Below are positions 44,296-52,116 of a DNA stretch of 64,000 nucleotides, piece after piece (within the stretch, counting starts at the first letter, position 1; the number at the start of each line of letters is the position of its first letter). The stretch is from Gemmatimonadota bacterium (GTDB lineage: Bacteria > Gemmatimonadota > Gemmatimonadetes > Gemmatimonadales > GWC2-71-9), in assembly GCA_003222195.1 (NCBI GenBank), contig QHVB01000024.1, positions 310,001-374,000 of the forward strand, in the 5' to 3' direction. The notes beneath the pieces are model-generated. The model had not been told where the DNA came from. It did no database searches and saw only the letters and a program-made list of their open reading frames with translations. The position numbers and the translations under genes were made by a program.

Positions 44296-44541
44296 GTGAC
44301 GACAACAAAGCCCCCCCCGGCGGCCCCCACGCCCCCTACGCCCCCCTCGCACTCCACGCCGTATCCCCCGCATTGGGAGAACGTCGCCGACCTGCGGGTC
44401 TTTCGGACCACCGCCCAAGAGTGGGAGAAGCTCATCGGCTGGCGCACCGACATGCGCAAGCGGGGCTGGAAACTCCTCAAGGTCATGAGCGAGGAGACTG
44501 AGGTGGTGGCGATCTTCGGGCGTACCAAGACAAAGGAATAG
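44296..44541 (+). CDS. Small conserved-looking protein downstream of rnpB (81 aa)
   Basis: 81 residues. A Pro/Thr-rich N-terminus (about 1-26) is followed by a compact charged domain (HWENVADLRVFRTTAQEWEK, then KRGWKLLKVMSEETEVVAIF). I do not recognise it. It begins with GTG 6 nt after the rnpB P1 helix and its stop is one base before the next ATG (TAGGATG), so it belongs to a three-gene run with the following lipoprotein and outer-membrane protein. The beta-strand-like ending and codon use favour a real gene. Confidence 0.65.
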   Translation: MTTTKPPPAAPTPPTPPSHSTPYPPHWENVADLRVFRTTAQEWEKLIGWRTDMRKRGWKLLKVMSEETEVVAIFGRTKTKE

Positions 44542-44542
44542 G

Positions 44543-45415
44543 ATGTCGCGGCTCCTGCTTGCAGTCGCCATTCTCACCGCGGCGTGTGCTGGGCATACGC
44601 CGCCGCCGCCGCCGACCCCGACGCCCGTGAACCCGCCGCTGCCACCTCCTCCCCCGCCACCAGCGCGCGGGAATTCTGATGTCATCCGGCTGGGACCGAG
44701 CGCGCTGCGCTATGTGATGCACCAGATCATCCACATCGACCAAGAATTTCAGGGAATGCGCCAGCCGCTCGATTTCGGATTGCGCGCGTTTTTCGCGGTC
44801 ACAATCACCGGGCCAGCCGACACCAGCGGCTATCCGACGACGATCACGATCGACTCCATCGTGGCCGACTCGGGCACGACCGCGCCGATGGGCATTAACC
44901 TCGGCGCAGCCAAGGCACTCTCGTTTGTCGGACGGCTGACGCCGAAGGGTGAGTTCCGCAATCAGACGGCATCCGACAGCCTGATCGCGCAATCGCTCTC
45001 GCCGGTGGTCGGTTCGTTCAAGAACTTTTTCCCGCGGCTCCCTCCCAATGGACTCACCCTCGGCGCGGCGTGGACGGATACGGTGAGCGAAAACGATCGC
45101 GCCGCGGGCGGCGTGACAGTGACGAGCGTCAACCGCTCCCATGCGACCGCATGGGAAGATCGCAACGGCACGCGGGCACTGCGTGTCGATGTCATCTCCG
45201 ACTTCACGATCAAAGGCAGCGGGCAGCAGGTCGGCCAGCCGTTCGAGGTGGCGGGCACCGGTGTCCGCAGTGGCACCGATTTCGTCGCGGTGGATGGCCG
45301 CTACCTGGGCGGGGAGTCGCGTGACTCCACCGCCATGACGATCACCCTGCCGATTCAGGCGATGACGATTCCCCGGAAGCAGGTGTCCAGGACGACGGTC
45401 TCGGTGCTGCCTTAA
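44543..45415 (+). CDS. Lipoprotein of unknown function
   Basis: 290 residues. Lipobox LTAAC, then a polyproline spacer (about 20-40) suited to crossing the cell wall. The body is beta-rich with regular Thr/Asp/Gly turns (ITIDSIVADSG, GLTLGAAWTDTVSE, GTGVRSGTDF), as in lipocalin- or DUF6263-like periplasmic proteins; this assignment is weak. The stop overlaps the next gene's ATG by one base (TAATG), so the pair is coupled. Confidence 0.75.
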   Translation: MSRLLLAVAILTAACAGHTPPPPPTPTPVNPPLPPPPPPPARGNSDVIRLGPSALRYVMHQIIHIDQEFQGMRQPLDFGLRAFFAVTITGPADTSGYPTTITIDSIVADSGTTAPMGINLGAAKALSFVGRLTPKGEFRNQTASDSLIAQSLSPVVGSFKNFFPRLPPNGLTLGAAWTDTVSENDRAAGGVTVTSVNRSHATAWEDRNGTRALRVDVISDFTIKGSGQQVGQPFEVAGTGVRSGTDFVAVDGRYLGGESRDSTAMTITLPIQAMTIPRKQVSRTTVSVLP

Positions 45416-46266
45416 TGAGCGGTGCGGCGGTATGGCGGTTTGGCCGTTGCTCCCTTATTGCCGTGGCGTTTCTAACCGCCCAACCGTCCAACCGCTTAGC
45501 GGCCCAGCAAGTCGCCCCAAATCGCGCCAACGATTACCTGTTTCCCACGACCGTGCAGGATGCCCGCGCCATCTGGGTCAATCCCGCCAGGTTGGGGGTG
45601 CTGAGGGAAGCGTCGATCTACGCGGAATTGGCGGTGGAGGATCCGGGGTCAAAAGGGCGACTGCGGCAGATCAACGGCGGCTTCAACTCCCGCGGCCTCT
45701 CCTTCGGATATCAGCGTGACATCCTCGACAACGGCGTCCGCGGCAGTACTTACCGGCTGGGTCTTGCGGGAGGCTCAGGCGGCCTCGCCGCCGGCTTCGA
45801 CATCGCGCGCTACGAGGGCGGTGGCACGCACGCCACAGGCTGGGATCTCGGGACGTCGTACGTCGCGCTGCCGAGCCTCACGCTGGCGTTTGTGGCGACG
45901 AATCTCGGCCAGCCGATTGTCCGCGGTCTGCGGCAACGGCTCACGGTCGTTCCCGGTTTCACTTGGCAGCCACCGCCCGTTCCGGCCCTGGGCCTCTCAG
46001 CGGACGCGCGGATCACGCCCGATTCGGTGGCCTCATACGCGTTTGGAGCCAGCTGGCGTGCGGCCAGCACCTCGCGCTGGCCGATCGAGATCATCGCCCG
46101 GCTCGATACCGATCGGGGACTGCGCCGCGGTGCCTTCGCATTCGGACTGTCGATCGGAGGGCAGGATCGCGGTGGGCTCGTCGCGTCCACACCGGGAGCC
46201 GTATCGCGCATCAGTGCCTTGAGTCTGTACGGCTTGTCGGCGCGTGAGCCCGCGCCCAGGCGCTAG
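45415..46266 (+). CDS. PorV/UPF0164-like outer membrane beta-barrel protein
   Basis: 283 residues. A signal peptide (about 1-30, ending LAAQQ) is followed by DARAIWVNPARLGVL, the alanine/asparagine-rich N-terminus common to PorV, FadL-like and UPF0164 barrels, and by alternating hydrophobic strands to the end. It probably forms a beta-barrel in the outer membrane. Its signal-peptide region overlaps an inverted GGCGGTT/AACCGCC repeat tract. It converges with kinase 4 with a 4-nt overlap. Confidence 0.78.
   Translation: MSGAAVWRFGRCSLIAVAFLTAQPSNRLAAQQVAPNRANDYLFPTTVQDARAIWVNPARLGVLREASIYAELAVEDPGSKGRLRQINGGFNSRGLSFGYQRDILDNGVRGSTYRLGLAGGSGGLAAGFDIARYEGGGTHATGWDLGTSYVALPSLTLAFVATNLGQPIVRGLRQRLTVVPGFTWQPPPVPALGLSADARITPDSVASYAFGASWRAASTSRWPIEIIARLDTDRGLRRGAFAFGLSIGGQDRGGLVASTPGAVSRISALSLYGLSAREPAPRR
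45434..45502. repeat. Inverted GGCGGTT/AACCGCC tract in the PorV-like gene
   Basis: GGCGGTTTGGCCGTTG (45434-45449) is followed about 25 nt later by AACCGCCCAACCGTCCAACC (from 45474). The arms are complementary with a few mismatches. The tract stays in frame and encodes the variable signal-peptide region. Similar arms occur in yidC. Confidence 0.55.
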
Positions 46267-47759
46267 CCGCGCCGGCGCGGAGCGCCCCGGTTGCGGACTC
46301 GCGGCGTGGGTCGGGGGGGTGGCGGTGGCGGAGGTGCCGGACGGGGCCGCACTGCCCGATGCTTCGCAGGCGAAACTGCTCCAGCGCGGTTGAGCTCGGG
46401 GCGGAGCTGCATCATGTCGCGGAAGGACAGGCTGCGGTAAACCGTATCCGCCAACTCGCCGGTGCCGGGCGATGTCCCCGCGGCATAAATCACCAGCCGA
46501 AACGACAACCCGCCGTGGATCTCCAGATCCATGTCCCGCCGCACGCTGTCGCGCGCGTAGGAGCGCACCTGATGCGGTGTCACGACGACGGTGCGCCGCC
46601 GCGTGAGCAACAACAGAGTCGTGTCTTCCTGGCCGGCAGGCCGGTAGGCGTACAGGGCGGCGTCACCGGTCACGAGCGCGCGGCGCGCGCGCAGCATGCG
46701 TGACAGGCTGTCCGGAATTGGCGCGCGAGCGGCGACGAGGGGCGGTTTGCTGAACACATAGTACGCGACGGCGGCGGCGCCCCCGGCGAACGCGATGAAG
46801 AGGAGACATCCGGCCACGCTCAGGCCCACGAGCGACCGGTAGAACATCAACTGGAGCCGGCGGCGCAGCGGCACGTGCACGCGATCGCGCGCCGCCGTCG
46901 GCAGTGCGCCCACGAGTGCCCGGCTGACCTCGCTGGCCATCTGAAATCGCTTGGCGCGAGTCTTCTCCATCATCCGGTCCAGCACCATGGCCATTTCTTC
47001 CGGCACGTCCGGGCGGTGGCGGCGGATCGGCACGGGCGCCTGCGTGAGCTGCTCCGCTAGAATCGACGCGGAGGAAGGGCCCTCGAACGGCGGCGCGCCG
47101 GCCAGCATTTGGTAGAGCACGACGCCGAGGGAGTAGATGTCGGAGCGGCCGTCAAGCGGGTCGCCCGATGCCTGCTCCGGACTCATGTACTCCGGCGTCC
47201 CGACGATCATCCCTTCGCTGGTCAGCTGGGTGGAATCGGGTTGCTTCGCCTGAGCCGCCTGCGCGGCCTTGGCGATTCCGAAGTCGGTCACCAGGACGTG
47301 GCCGCTCTTGTCGAGCAGGATGTTGTCCGGCTTGATGTCGCGGTGCACGATCTCGTGGCTGTGCGCGTAGGCGAGCGCGTCGGCCACTTGCCGGGCGATG
47401 CGGGCGGCGTCGCCGACGGACAGCTTCTTTTGCGTCTCGAGGAGTTCGCGCAGCGACGGGCCGTCGATGCACCGCATGATGATGTAGAAGATCTCTTCCT
47501 GTCGGCCGACCTTGTAGATCGGCACGATGTGCGGGTGCTCGAGACGGGCGACCGTCTGCGCTTCGCGCAAGAACCGTTCGGCGACCACCGGGGACGGCGC
47601 GAGCTCCACGTCCAGCACCTTCACCGCGACGTCGCGATTCAAGACGGTGTCGCGCGCGCGGAACACCGCGGCGAAGCCCCCCTCACCCAGTAGGGGGCCA
47701 ACGGTAAATTCCTGTCCAAGCGCTTGTTGCAGGCGCGGCTGGAGGGCTGCGAGGTCCAT
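46263..47759 (-). CDS. Membrane Ser/Thr protein kinase (kinase 4)
   Basis: 498 residues from ATG 47759. The kinase domain (about 18-285) is complete: LGEGGFAAVFRA, VAVKVL, HRDIKPDN, TDFGIA and YMSPEQ. One helix (about 310-335) is followed by an extracellular part of some 110 residues without a recognised fold and a proline/arginine-rich tail (PRPAPPPPPPPRPTPRVR). No PASTA repeats. The gene is divergent from mtgA with overlapping start codons, suggesting shared control, and mtgA makes peptidoglycan glycan; a regulatory link is only inference. Confidence 0.92.
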   Translation of the reverse strand: MDLAALQPRLQQALGQEFTVGPLLGEGGFAAVFRARDTVLNRDVAVKVLDVELAPSPVVAERFLREAQTVARLEHPHIVPIYKVGRQEEIFYIIMRCIDGPSLRELLETQKKLSVGDAARIARQVADALAYAHSHEIVHRDIKPDNILLDKSGHVLVTDFGIAKAAQAAQAKQPDSTQLTSEGMIVGTPEYMSPEQASGDPLDGRSDIYSLGVVLYQMLAGAPPFEGPSSASILAEQLTQAPVPIRRHRPDVPEEMAMVLDRMMEKTRAKRFQMASEVSRALVGALPTAARDRVHVPLRRRLQLMFYRSLVGLSVAGCLLFIAFAGGAAAVAYYVFSKPPLVAARAPIPDSLSRMLRARRALVTGDAALYAYRPAGQEDTTLLLLTRRRTVVVTPHQVRSYARDSVRRDMDLEIHGGLSFRLVIYAAGTSPGTGELADTVYRSLSFRDMMQLRPELNRAGAVSPAKHRAVRPRPAPPPPPPPRPTPRVRNRGAPRRRG

Positions 47760-48534
47760 GGCGGTGCAAAAAGCTAGGATTGCAGCACGCGTTGTGCTAG
47801 TGAGTGGCGCGCTGTTTGTCGCGTGGTTGCTCGCGGTTTGGCCCCCGCCGGTGTGGTGGCGCACCCACGACCCGCGGTGTACGGCCATGATGCGGATACG
47901 GTCGGGCTGTCGGACGGTCGGACGATCGGACCGTCGCGCGGATCAGCGCAGCGCGTCGCCGCTCCTCGAGCGCATAATCATCATCGCCGAGGATTCGCGG
48001 TTCAAAACGCATCACGGGATCGATTTCATCGAATTGCGAGACGCATGGGCGGCCGGCGGTCACCGCGGTGCGAGCACGATTACACAGCAGCTCGCCAAGA
48101 ATCTCTACCTGTCCCCGTCACGCTCGATCTTCCGCAAGCTCAAGGAAGCCGTGACCGCGCTTCGGCTCGAGCTCGCGCTGAACAAAGACCGGATCATGAC
48201 GCTCTACCTCGATGTGGCGGAGTTTGGACCGGGCATCTGGGGAGTGAACGCGGCGAGTGTAGCCTACTTTGGTGTGGCGCCGCCGCAACTCACCGACGCG
48301 CAGGCTGCTGCACTCGCCGCGACATTGCCGCAGCCGCGCGCGTCGAACCCGGCATTCCGGCCGGCACGTATGCTCGCGCGGCGCGACCTGATTCTGGCGC
48401 GCTATTACGGTGGCAAGACACCGGTCCCGCCCATTAACGAAGACTCGATCCCGGAAATTCCCGAGATCGAGCCTCCCATCCTTCCCGTGATTCCCGCGGA
48501 TACGGTGATCGATTCGCTAGTCCACAAGCCGTAA
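47758..48534 (+). CDS. mtgA: Monofunctional biosynthetic peptidoglycan transglycosylase
   Basis: 258 residues. One N-terminal membrane helix (about 8-28, VVLVSGALFVAWLLAVW) precedes a GT51 domain. Catalytic and conserved motifs: IIAEDSRFKTHHGIDF (first Glu), GASTITQQLAKNLYL, KEAVTALRLELALNKDRIM and YLDVAEFGPGIWGV. It polymerises lipid II into glycan strands. The loop before the catalytic Glu (RSGCRTVGRSDRRADQRS) looks expanded by a short repeat. A C-terminal tail rich in Glu, Ile and Pro follows. ATG at 47758 shares CCATGG with the divergent kinase start and has GAGG 5 nt upstream. Confidence 0.93.
   Translation: MAVQKARIAARVVLVSGALFVAWLLAVWPPPVWWRTHDPRCTAMMRIRSGCRTVGRSDRRADQRSASPLLERIIIIAEDSRFKTHHGIDFIELRDAWAAGGHRGASTITQQLAKNLYLSPSRSIFRKLKEAVTALRLELALNKDRIMTLYLDVAEFGPGIWGVNAASVAYFGVAPPQLTDAQAAALAATLPQPRASNPAFRPARMLARRDLILARYYGGKTPVPPINEDSIPEIPEIEPPILPVIPADTVIDSLVHKP
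47899..47937. repeat. CGGTCGGAC-type repeat tract inside mtgA
   Basis: Repeated GTCGG/CGGAC units with an internal inverted repeat (GACGGT ... ACCGTC). It codes in frame for the Arg/Ser-rich loop CRTVGRSDRRADQ just before the catalytic helix, a position where MtgA proteins vary in length. Confidence 0.5.
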
Positions 48535-49629
48535 CGGCATCACGAGCGCCATGTAAGACGCTGGATCATTCCAGCCGACCGGCTCGATCGTCGCGGCGCG
48601 CTCGGGGGCCTTAAAGGTGATGCGCACTTCGTCCGTGGGCATGTACTTGAGGATCTCGAGCAGATACATCGCGTTGAAGCCGATCTCGAGCGGCTCGCCT
48701 TCGTAGGTGACGGCGAGCTCGTCTTGCGCCTCACCCAGATCGGGCGTCTGCACCGAGAATTTCACGTTGCCGCCTGCGAACGCGAGCCGGATGCGATGCG
48801 TCTGATCGCTCGCGACGACGCTCATGCGGCGCAGCGCCGCGGCCATCGCCGCCTTGTCGACCGTCGCCTGCTTGTCGTTCTCGCGCGGGATCACCTGCTC
48901 GTAGTTGGGATACGGTCCCTCGATCAAGCGGGAATACACCAACGTGCCGCCGGCGCGGAAACCGATATGGTTATCGCTCTTGGCGAGCTCGATCTCGGCG
49001 TCGCCCGCGTAAAGCCGGCGGATCTGCTCTAGCGCCTTGGGCGGCACAATGAGGTCGGCCGTAGAGCCGCCCGTTGCCGGAACGTCCATCTTGGCCAGCC
49101 GATGGCCATTGGTCGCCACCATGCGCATGCGGTCGGGCCGCAGCTCCCAGAGCACGCCGTTCAGGATCGGCCGGCTCTCTTCGGTCGACGCGGCGAACGC
49201 CACATGGCCGACGAGCTTGTGCACCACGCCGGCCGCCGCCTTCCAGGCCTTCTCGAATTTGACGGCCGGGAAGGATGGAAACTCTTCGCGCGGCAGGCCC
49301 AGCAGCTTGAACTTGGAGCGGCCCGACTCGATCGAGACGCGGGCTTCGCCCGCCGCCGTGACGCGCACCGGACCTGACGGCAGCTCGCGCGCGATGTCGA
49401 TGAGCTTTTTCGCGGGCAGCGTCACGGCGCCGTCGGCGTCGACCTCGGCCGGGACGGTGGTGCTCACCGCGATGTCGAGATCCGTTCCCGACAGGCGCAG
49501 GCCGCCACCCTGCTTGGAGGCCTCGACGAGGACGTTGGCAAGTACGGGGAGCGTGGTCTTGGCCGGGATGGCAGCAGCCACCGCGGCCAAGCCTTCCTGC
49601 AACTGTTCTCGCGTGATCGTGAACTTCAT
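48517..49629 (-). CDS. dnaN: DNA polymerase III beta subunit (sliding clamp)
   Basis: 370 residues, the usual length. The three clamp-domain repeats are recognisable, beginning MKFTITREQLQEGLAAVA with TLPVLANVLVEA, and ending with the typical SYMALVMPLRL peptide. It forms the ring that tethers replicative polymerase. It follows dnaA on the same strand across the 240-bp origin-like spacer. The 3' end overlaps the convergent mtgA by 18 nt. Confidence 0.97.
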   Translation of the reverse strand: MKFTITREQLQEGLAAVAAAIPAKTTLPVLANVLVEASKQGGGLRLSGTDLDIAVSTTVPAEVDADGAVTLPAKKLIDIARELPSGPVRVTAAGEARVSIESGRSKFKLLGLPREEFPSFPAVKFEKAWKAAAGVVHKLVGHVAFAASTEESRPILNGVLWELRPDRMRMVATNGHRLAKMDVPATGGSTADLIVPPKALEQIRRLYAGDAEIELAKSDNHIGFRAGGTLVYSRLIEGPYPNYEQVIPRENDKQATVDKAAMAAALRRMSVVASDQTHRIRLAFAGGNVKFSVQTPDLGEAQDELAVTYEGEPLEIGFNAMYLLEILKYMPTDEVRITFKAPERAATIEPVGWNDPASYMALVMPLRLVD

Positions 49630-49869
49630 GCCGGGCGCTTCGTCTCCAAATGAGGAAAGTCTTTACTACTGCTTCTCTATATAGAACTACTAGTAGTAGT
49701 AGTAGACATCGGGGATATGTGGGCGATGTCGCTAAAGCGCAACCAGTAAATCACCTGTCGTACATCACATGATGTTGGTGCACTGTTGGGACTGTTGGCG
49801 CTTTGCGGATAGCGCTCGGGGTTTCCCCAGAACCCACACGCCACGCCTTTTCCCACGTCCCTTTGTTAG
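49630..49869. other. dnaA-dnaN spacer, candidate oriC
   Basis: A 240-bp spacer with an AT-rich core at 49656-49710 that contains TATATAG and a tandem TAG/AGT tract (49689-49706), like the DnaA-trio repeats at which origin strands open. A 9-bp tandem repeat ACTGTTGGG / ACTGTTGGC (49782-49799) and an inverted repeat ACATCA-CA-TGATGT (49762-49775) follow. No perfect TTWTNCACA box lies in the spacer itself. A TTATCCACG is just inside dnaA at 49949-49957 and a perfect box lies upstream of dnaA. Origin identity rests on location and these motifs. Confidence 0.6.
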
Positions 49870-51261
49870 TTACAGTGCGGACAATTCCTGGCGCGCCATT
49901 TCGACGCGCTCCTTGAATGTGCGGTCGCGCATCATCTGGCGCTCCACCTTATCCACGCTGTGAATCACCGTGGAATGATCGCGCCCGCCGAACGCCTGCC
50001 CAATCTCGACCAGCTGCATACCCAGCATGTCGCGTGCGAGGTACATCGCCACCTGGCGGGGAATGGTGAGTGTCTTGGTCCGTGCCTTCGAGCGCAAACC
50101 CTCCGGCGTGACGCCCCAGCGGCGCGCCACCACCTCCTGCACGCGATCGATGCTCGGCGCCGACCCACTCGAGCTGCCGTACCCGGGTCCTTCCTCACCT
50201 TGGCGGATCTTGTCCGAGAGCGCTTCGCGCGCCAGCTCGATCGTGACCTCGCGGTTCTTGAGCGAGGCGAACAGCAGCAGCTTGATGATACACCCCTCCA
50301 GCTCGCGCACGCTCGAGCGGATATGCTCGGCGATGAACCGCAGCACATCATCCGGAATCGTGAGCTCGAGATGGTCCTGCTCCGCCTTCTTGCGCAGAAT
50401 CGCGATGCGGTGCTCGAGATCGGGATGCCCGATGTCGGCGACCATGCCCCACTCGAAACGCGAGATCAGCCGGTCTTCGAGGCCCGGAATCTCCTTCGGG
50501 GGCCGGTCCGAGGTGAGCACGATCTGCTTGTGCGCCTCGAACAGCGCGTTGAAGGTGTGGAAGAACTCCTCCTGCGTCATTTCCTTGCCTTCGAGGAAAT
50601 GCACATCGTCGACGAGCAGGAGGTCCACGTCGTTGCGATAGCGCCGCCGGAACTCGGACATCGTGCGCGCGTGAATCGATTCGATCACGTCGTTGATGAA
50701 CTGCTCGGCGCCAAAGTACTGCAGCCTGGTCTCGGGGTTTTTCTCGAGCACCGCGTGCGCGATCGCCTGCATCAGGTGCGTCTTGCCGAGTCCCGTCGCG
50801 CCGTAAATGAACAGCGGATTGTACGTCTTCCCCGGCGCTTCGGCGACGGCGTGCGCCGCGGCCGCCGCGAGCTCGTTCGACTTTCCGATGACGAAGGTCT
50901 GGAAACTGTACCGTTCGTTGAGCGGTGTGGTCCCGATGTTCGTCGCTGTCGCCGTCGCCGTGCTCTCGCGCGGCGCGACGAAGAAATCCATCTGCGGCCG
51001 CCGCTGCCGGTCTTCCTGCACGCGGAAGACCACCGTCGTCGGCCGGCCCAGCACGCGCTCGGCGACGCGGGCCAAGAGCCCCGAGTGTTTGGATTCATTC
51101 CATTCAGCGGCGAACTGATCGGGCGCACCGAGGATCAGACGACCGTCGTCGAGTGCGATGGGCTGGGACGGCTCGAGCCACGTGCGCACCGTCGCCTCGG
51201 GAAGTTCACGTCGAGCTTCGTCGAGGAGGCGCTTCCAAGCTTCGTTTACCGATTGCTCCAT
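49870..51261 (-). CDS. dnaA: Chromosomal replication initiator DnaA
   Basis: 463 residues. Domain I (about 5-80) is followed by a short linker. Domain III AAA+ ATPase has Walker A GATGLGKTHLMQA, Walker B VDLLLVDDVHFLEGKEMTQ and the sensor region RPPKEIPGLEDRLISRFEWG. Domain IV ends with the DnaA signature MLGMQLVEIGQAFGGRDHST and the DNA-contacting GGRDHSTV. DnaA binds origin boxes and melts DNA. Its promoter contains a DnaA box, so autoregulation is likely. It is divergent from rpmH and upstream of dnaN. Confidence 0.98.
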   Translation of the reverse strand: MEQSVNEAWKRLLDEARRELPEATVRTWLEPSQPIALDDGRLILGAPDQFAAEWNESKHSGLLARVAERVLGRPTTVVFRVQEDRQRRPQMDFFVAPRESTATATATNIGTTPLNERYSFQTFVIGKSNELAAAAAHAVAEAPGKTYNPLFIYGATGLGKTHLMQAIAHAVLEKNPETRLQYFGAEQFINDVIESIHARTMSEFRRRYRNDVDLLLVDDVHFLEGKEMTQEEFFHTFNALFEAHKQIVLTSDRPPKEIPGLEDRLISRFEWGMVADIGHPDLEHRIAILRKKAEQDHLELTIPDDVLRFIAEHIRSSVRELEGCIIKLLLFASLKNREVTIELAREALSDKIRQGEEGPGYGSSSGSAPSIDRVQEVVARRWGVTPEGLRSKARTKTLTIPRQVAMYLARDMLGMQLVEIGQAFGGRDHSTVIHSVDKVERQMMRDRTFKERVEMARQELSAL

Positions 51262-51306
51262 TACGATCTTCGGATTTTAGGAAGGACGTCCAGCAAGGGC
51301 GGCCCG

Positions 51307-51335
51307 AAAGTACGGGCAGCATGTGGAAAAGTCAA
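51307..51335 (-). promoter_or_regulatory. dnaA promoter
   Basis: Minus strand: TTGACT (51335-51330), 17-nt spacer, TACTTT (51312-51307). A DnaA box fills part of the spacer (51322-51330). Confidence 0.65.
51322..51330 (-). promoter_or_regulatory. DnaA box TTTTCCACA
   Basis: A perfect match to TTWTNCACA on the minus strand, located between the -35 and -10 of the proposed dnaA promoter. Bound DnaA would occlude RNA polymerase. Confidence 0.7.
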
Positions 51336-51337
51336 CC

Positions 51338-51367
51338 TTGACCGGCGCGTCGCGAGCCGGGTAACTT
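51338..51367 (+). promoter_or_regulatory. Putative rpmH promoter
   Basis: TTGACC (51338-51343), 18-nt spacer, TAACTT (51362-51367), 25 nt upstream of the rpmH ATG. Its -35 abuts the divergent dnaA -35, forming GTCAA-CC-TTGAC (51331-51342). Confidence 0.55.
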
Positions 51368-51391
51368 TCCCGGCCTTACTCGAGGAAATTT

Positions 51392-51553
51392 ATGGGTCCG
51401 ACGTACCGGCCGCGCAATCGGCGGCGCATCAATAGGCATGGATTTCGCGCGCGGATGAAAACCGTGTGGGGCCGCGCGACGCTGTCCCGCCGGCGCAAGA
51501 AGGGTCGCAAGCGTCTCACCGTTCGTTCTCCATCCAAACACCGGAGCCGGTAA
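51392..51553 (+). CDS. rpmH: 50S ribosomal protein L34
   Basis: 53 residues. The diagnostic [19 protein letters not shown] followed by [12 protein letters not shown] matches L34. It is a few residues longer than the usual 44-46 because of a basic tail (RSPSKHRSR). Too short for many ORF callers. Ribosome-binding site GAGGAA upstream of the ATG. First gene of the rpmH-rnpA-yidD-yidC-mnmE run. Confidence 0.95.
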   Translation: MGPTYRPRNRRRINRHGFRARMKTVWGRATLSRRRKKGRKRLTVRSPSKHRSR

Positions 51554-51577
51554 ACGCGCGAGCGGTACCCGCGCCGC

Positions 51578-51892
51578 GTGCGCATCACGCGCGGCTCGGA
51601 ACTCACGTCCTGCTGGGAAGCAGGCCGCCGTCGGCGCACACCGCATCTCGATGTGGCCTGGTGTCACAGCCTTTTGGGTCACGCGCGTCTCGGCCTCATC
51701 GTGCCGCGTCACCAGTCTTCCGCGGTCGCGCGCAATCGGCTGCGTCGCCGGCTGCGTGAGATCCTGCGGCGCGACGTGCTGGGGACCCTGCCGGCAGTCG
51801 ATCTCGTGATTCGCGCGAAGCGTTCGGCCTACACCGCCTCATTTGCAGTGCTGCGCGCCGAATTGACGGGCGCGGTGGAGACGCTGACGTGA
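51578..51892 (+). CDS. rnpA: RNase P protein component
   Basis: 104 residues. The RNR motif is present in [19 protein letters not shown], and [13 protein letters not shown] plus GLIVPRH match the small basic RnpA fold. It binds the 5' leader of precursor tRNA and the rnpB RNA, also in this window. The GTG at 51578 is the first usual start after the in-frame rpmH stop; the residues between (RERYPRR) also look RnpA-like, so a nonstandard earlier start is possible. Confidence 0.9.
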   Translation: MRITRGSELTSCWEAGRRRRTPHLDVAWCHSLLGHARLGLIVPRHQSSAVARNRLRRRLREILRRDVLGTLPAVDLVIRAKRSAYTASFAVLRAELTGAVETLT

Positions 51893-52116
51893 CGCTGCAA
51901 CGATTACCGCGCGTCGTCGTAATGGCTCTCATTCGTGGCTACCAACTCACGCTGGCGCATCTCGTCTTCACGCAGTGTCGGTTCGAGCCGTCGTGCTCGC
52001 GCTACACCTACGAGGCCGTCGAGCGCTACGGCGCGCTCAAAGGCTCCTGGCTGGGGGTCAAGCGGATTCTCAAATGCCATCCGTTCCACGCCGGCGGCTA
52101 TGACCCGGTGCCCTAA
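51889..52116 (+). CDS. yidD: Membrane protein insertion efficiency factor YidD
   Basis: 75 residues. [19 protein letters not shown] and [18 protein letters not shown] are the family signature with conserved cysteines. It assists YidC/Sec insertion of membrane proteins at the inner membrane. GTG start overlaps the rnpA stop (GTGA) and its stop overlaps the yidC ATG by one base. Confidence 0.95.
   Translation: MTLQRLPRVVVMALIRGYQLTLAHLVFTQCRFEPSCSRYTYEAVERYGALKGSWLGVKRILKCHPFHAGGYDPVP

Noticed and set aside
49949-49957. TTATCCACG, one mismatch from a DnaA box, within the 3' end of dnaA
   Set aside because: It encodes conserved residues of the DnaA C-terminus (VDKVE); kept only as supporting context for oriC, not as a site by itself.
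49960-51435. 491-codon open frame on the + strand opposite dnaA
   Set aside because: It is the antisense shadow of dnaA in a GC-rich genome; composition is Arg/His-rich and no family is recognisable.
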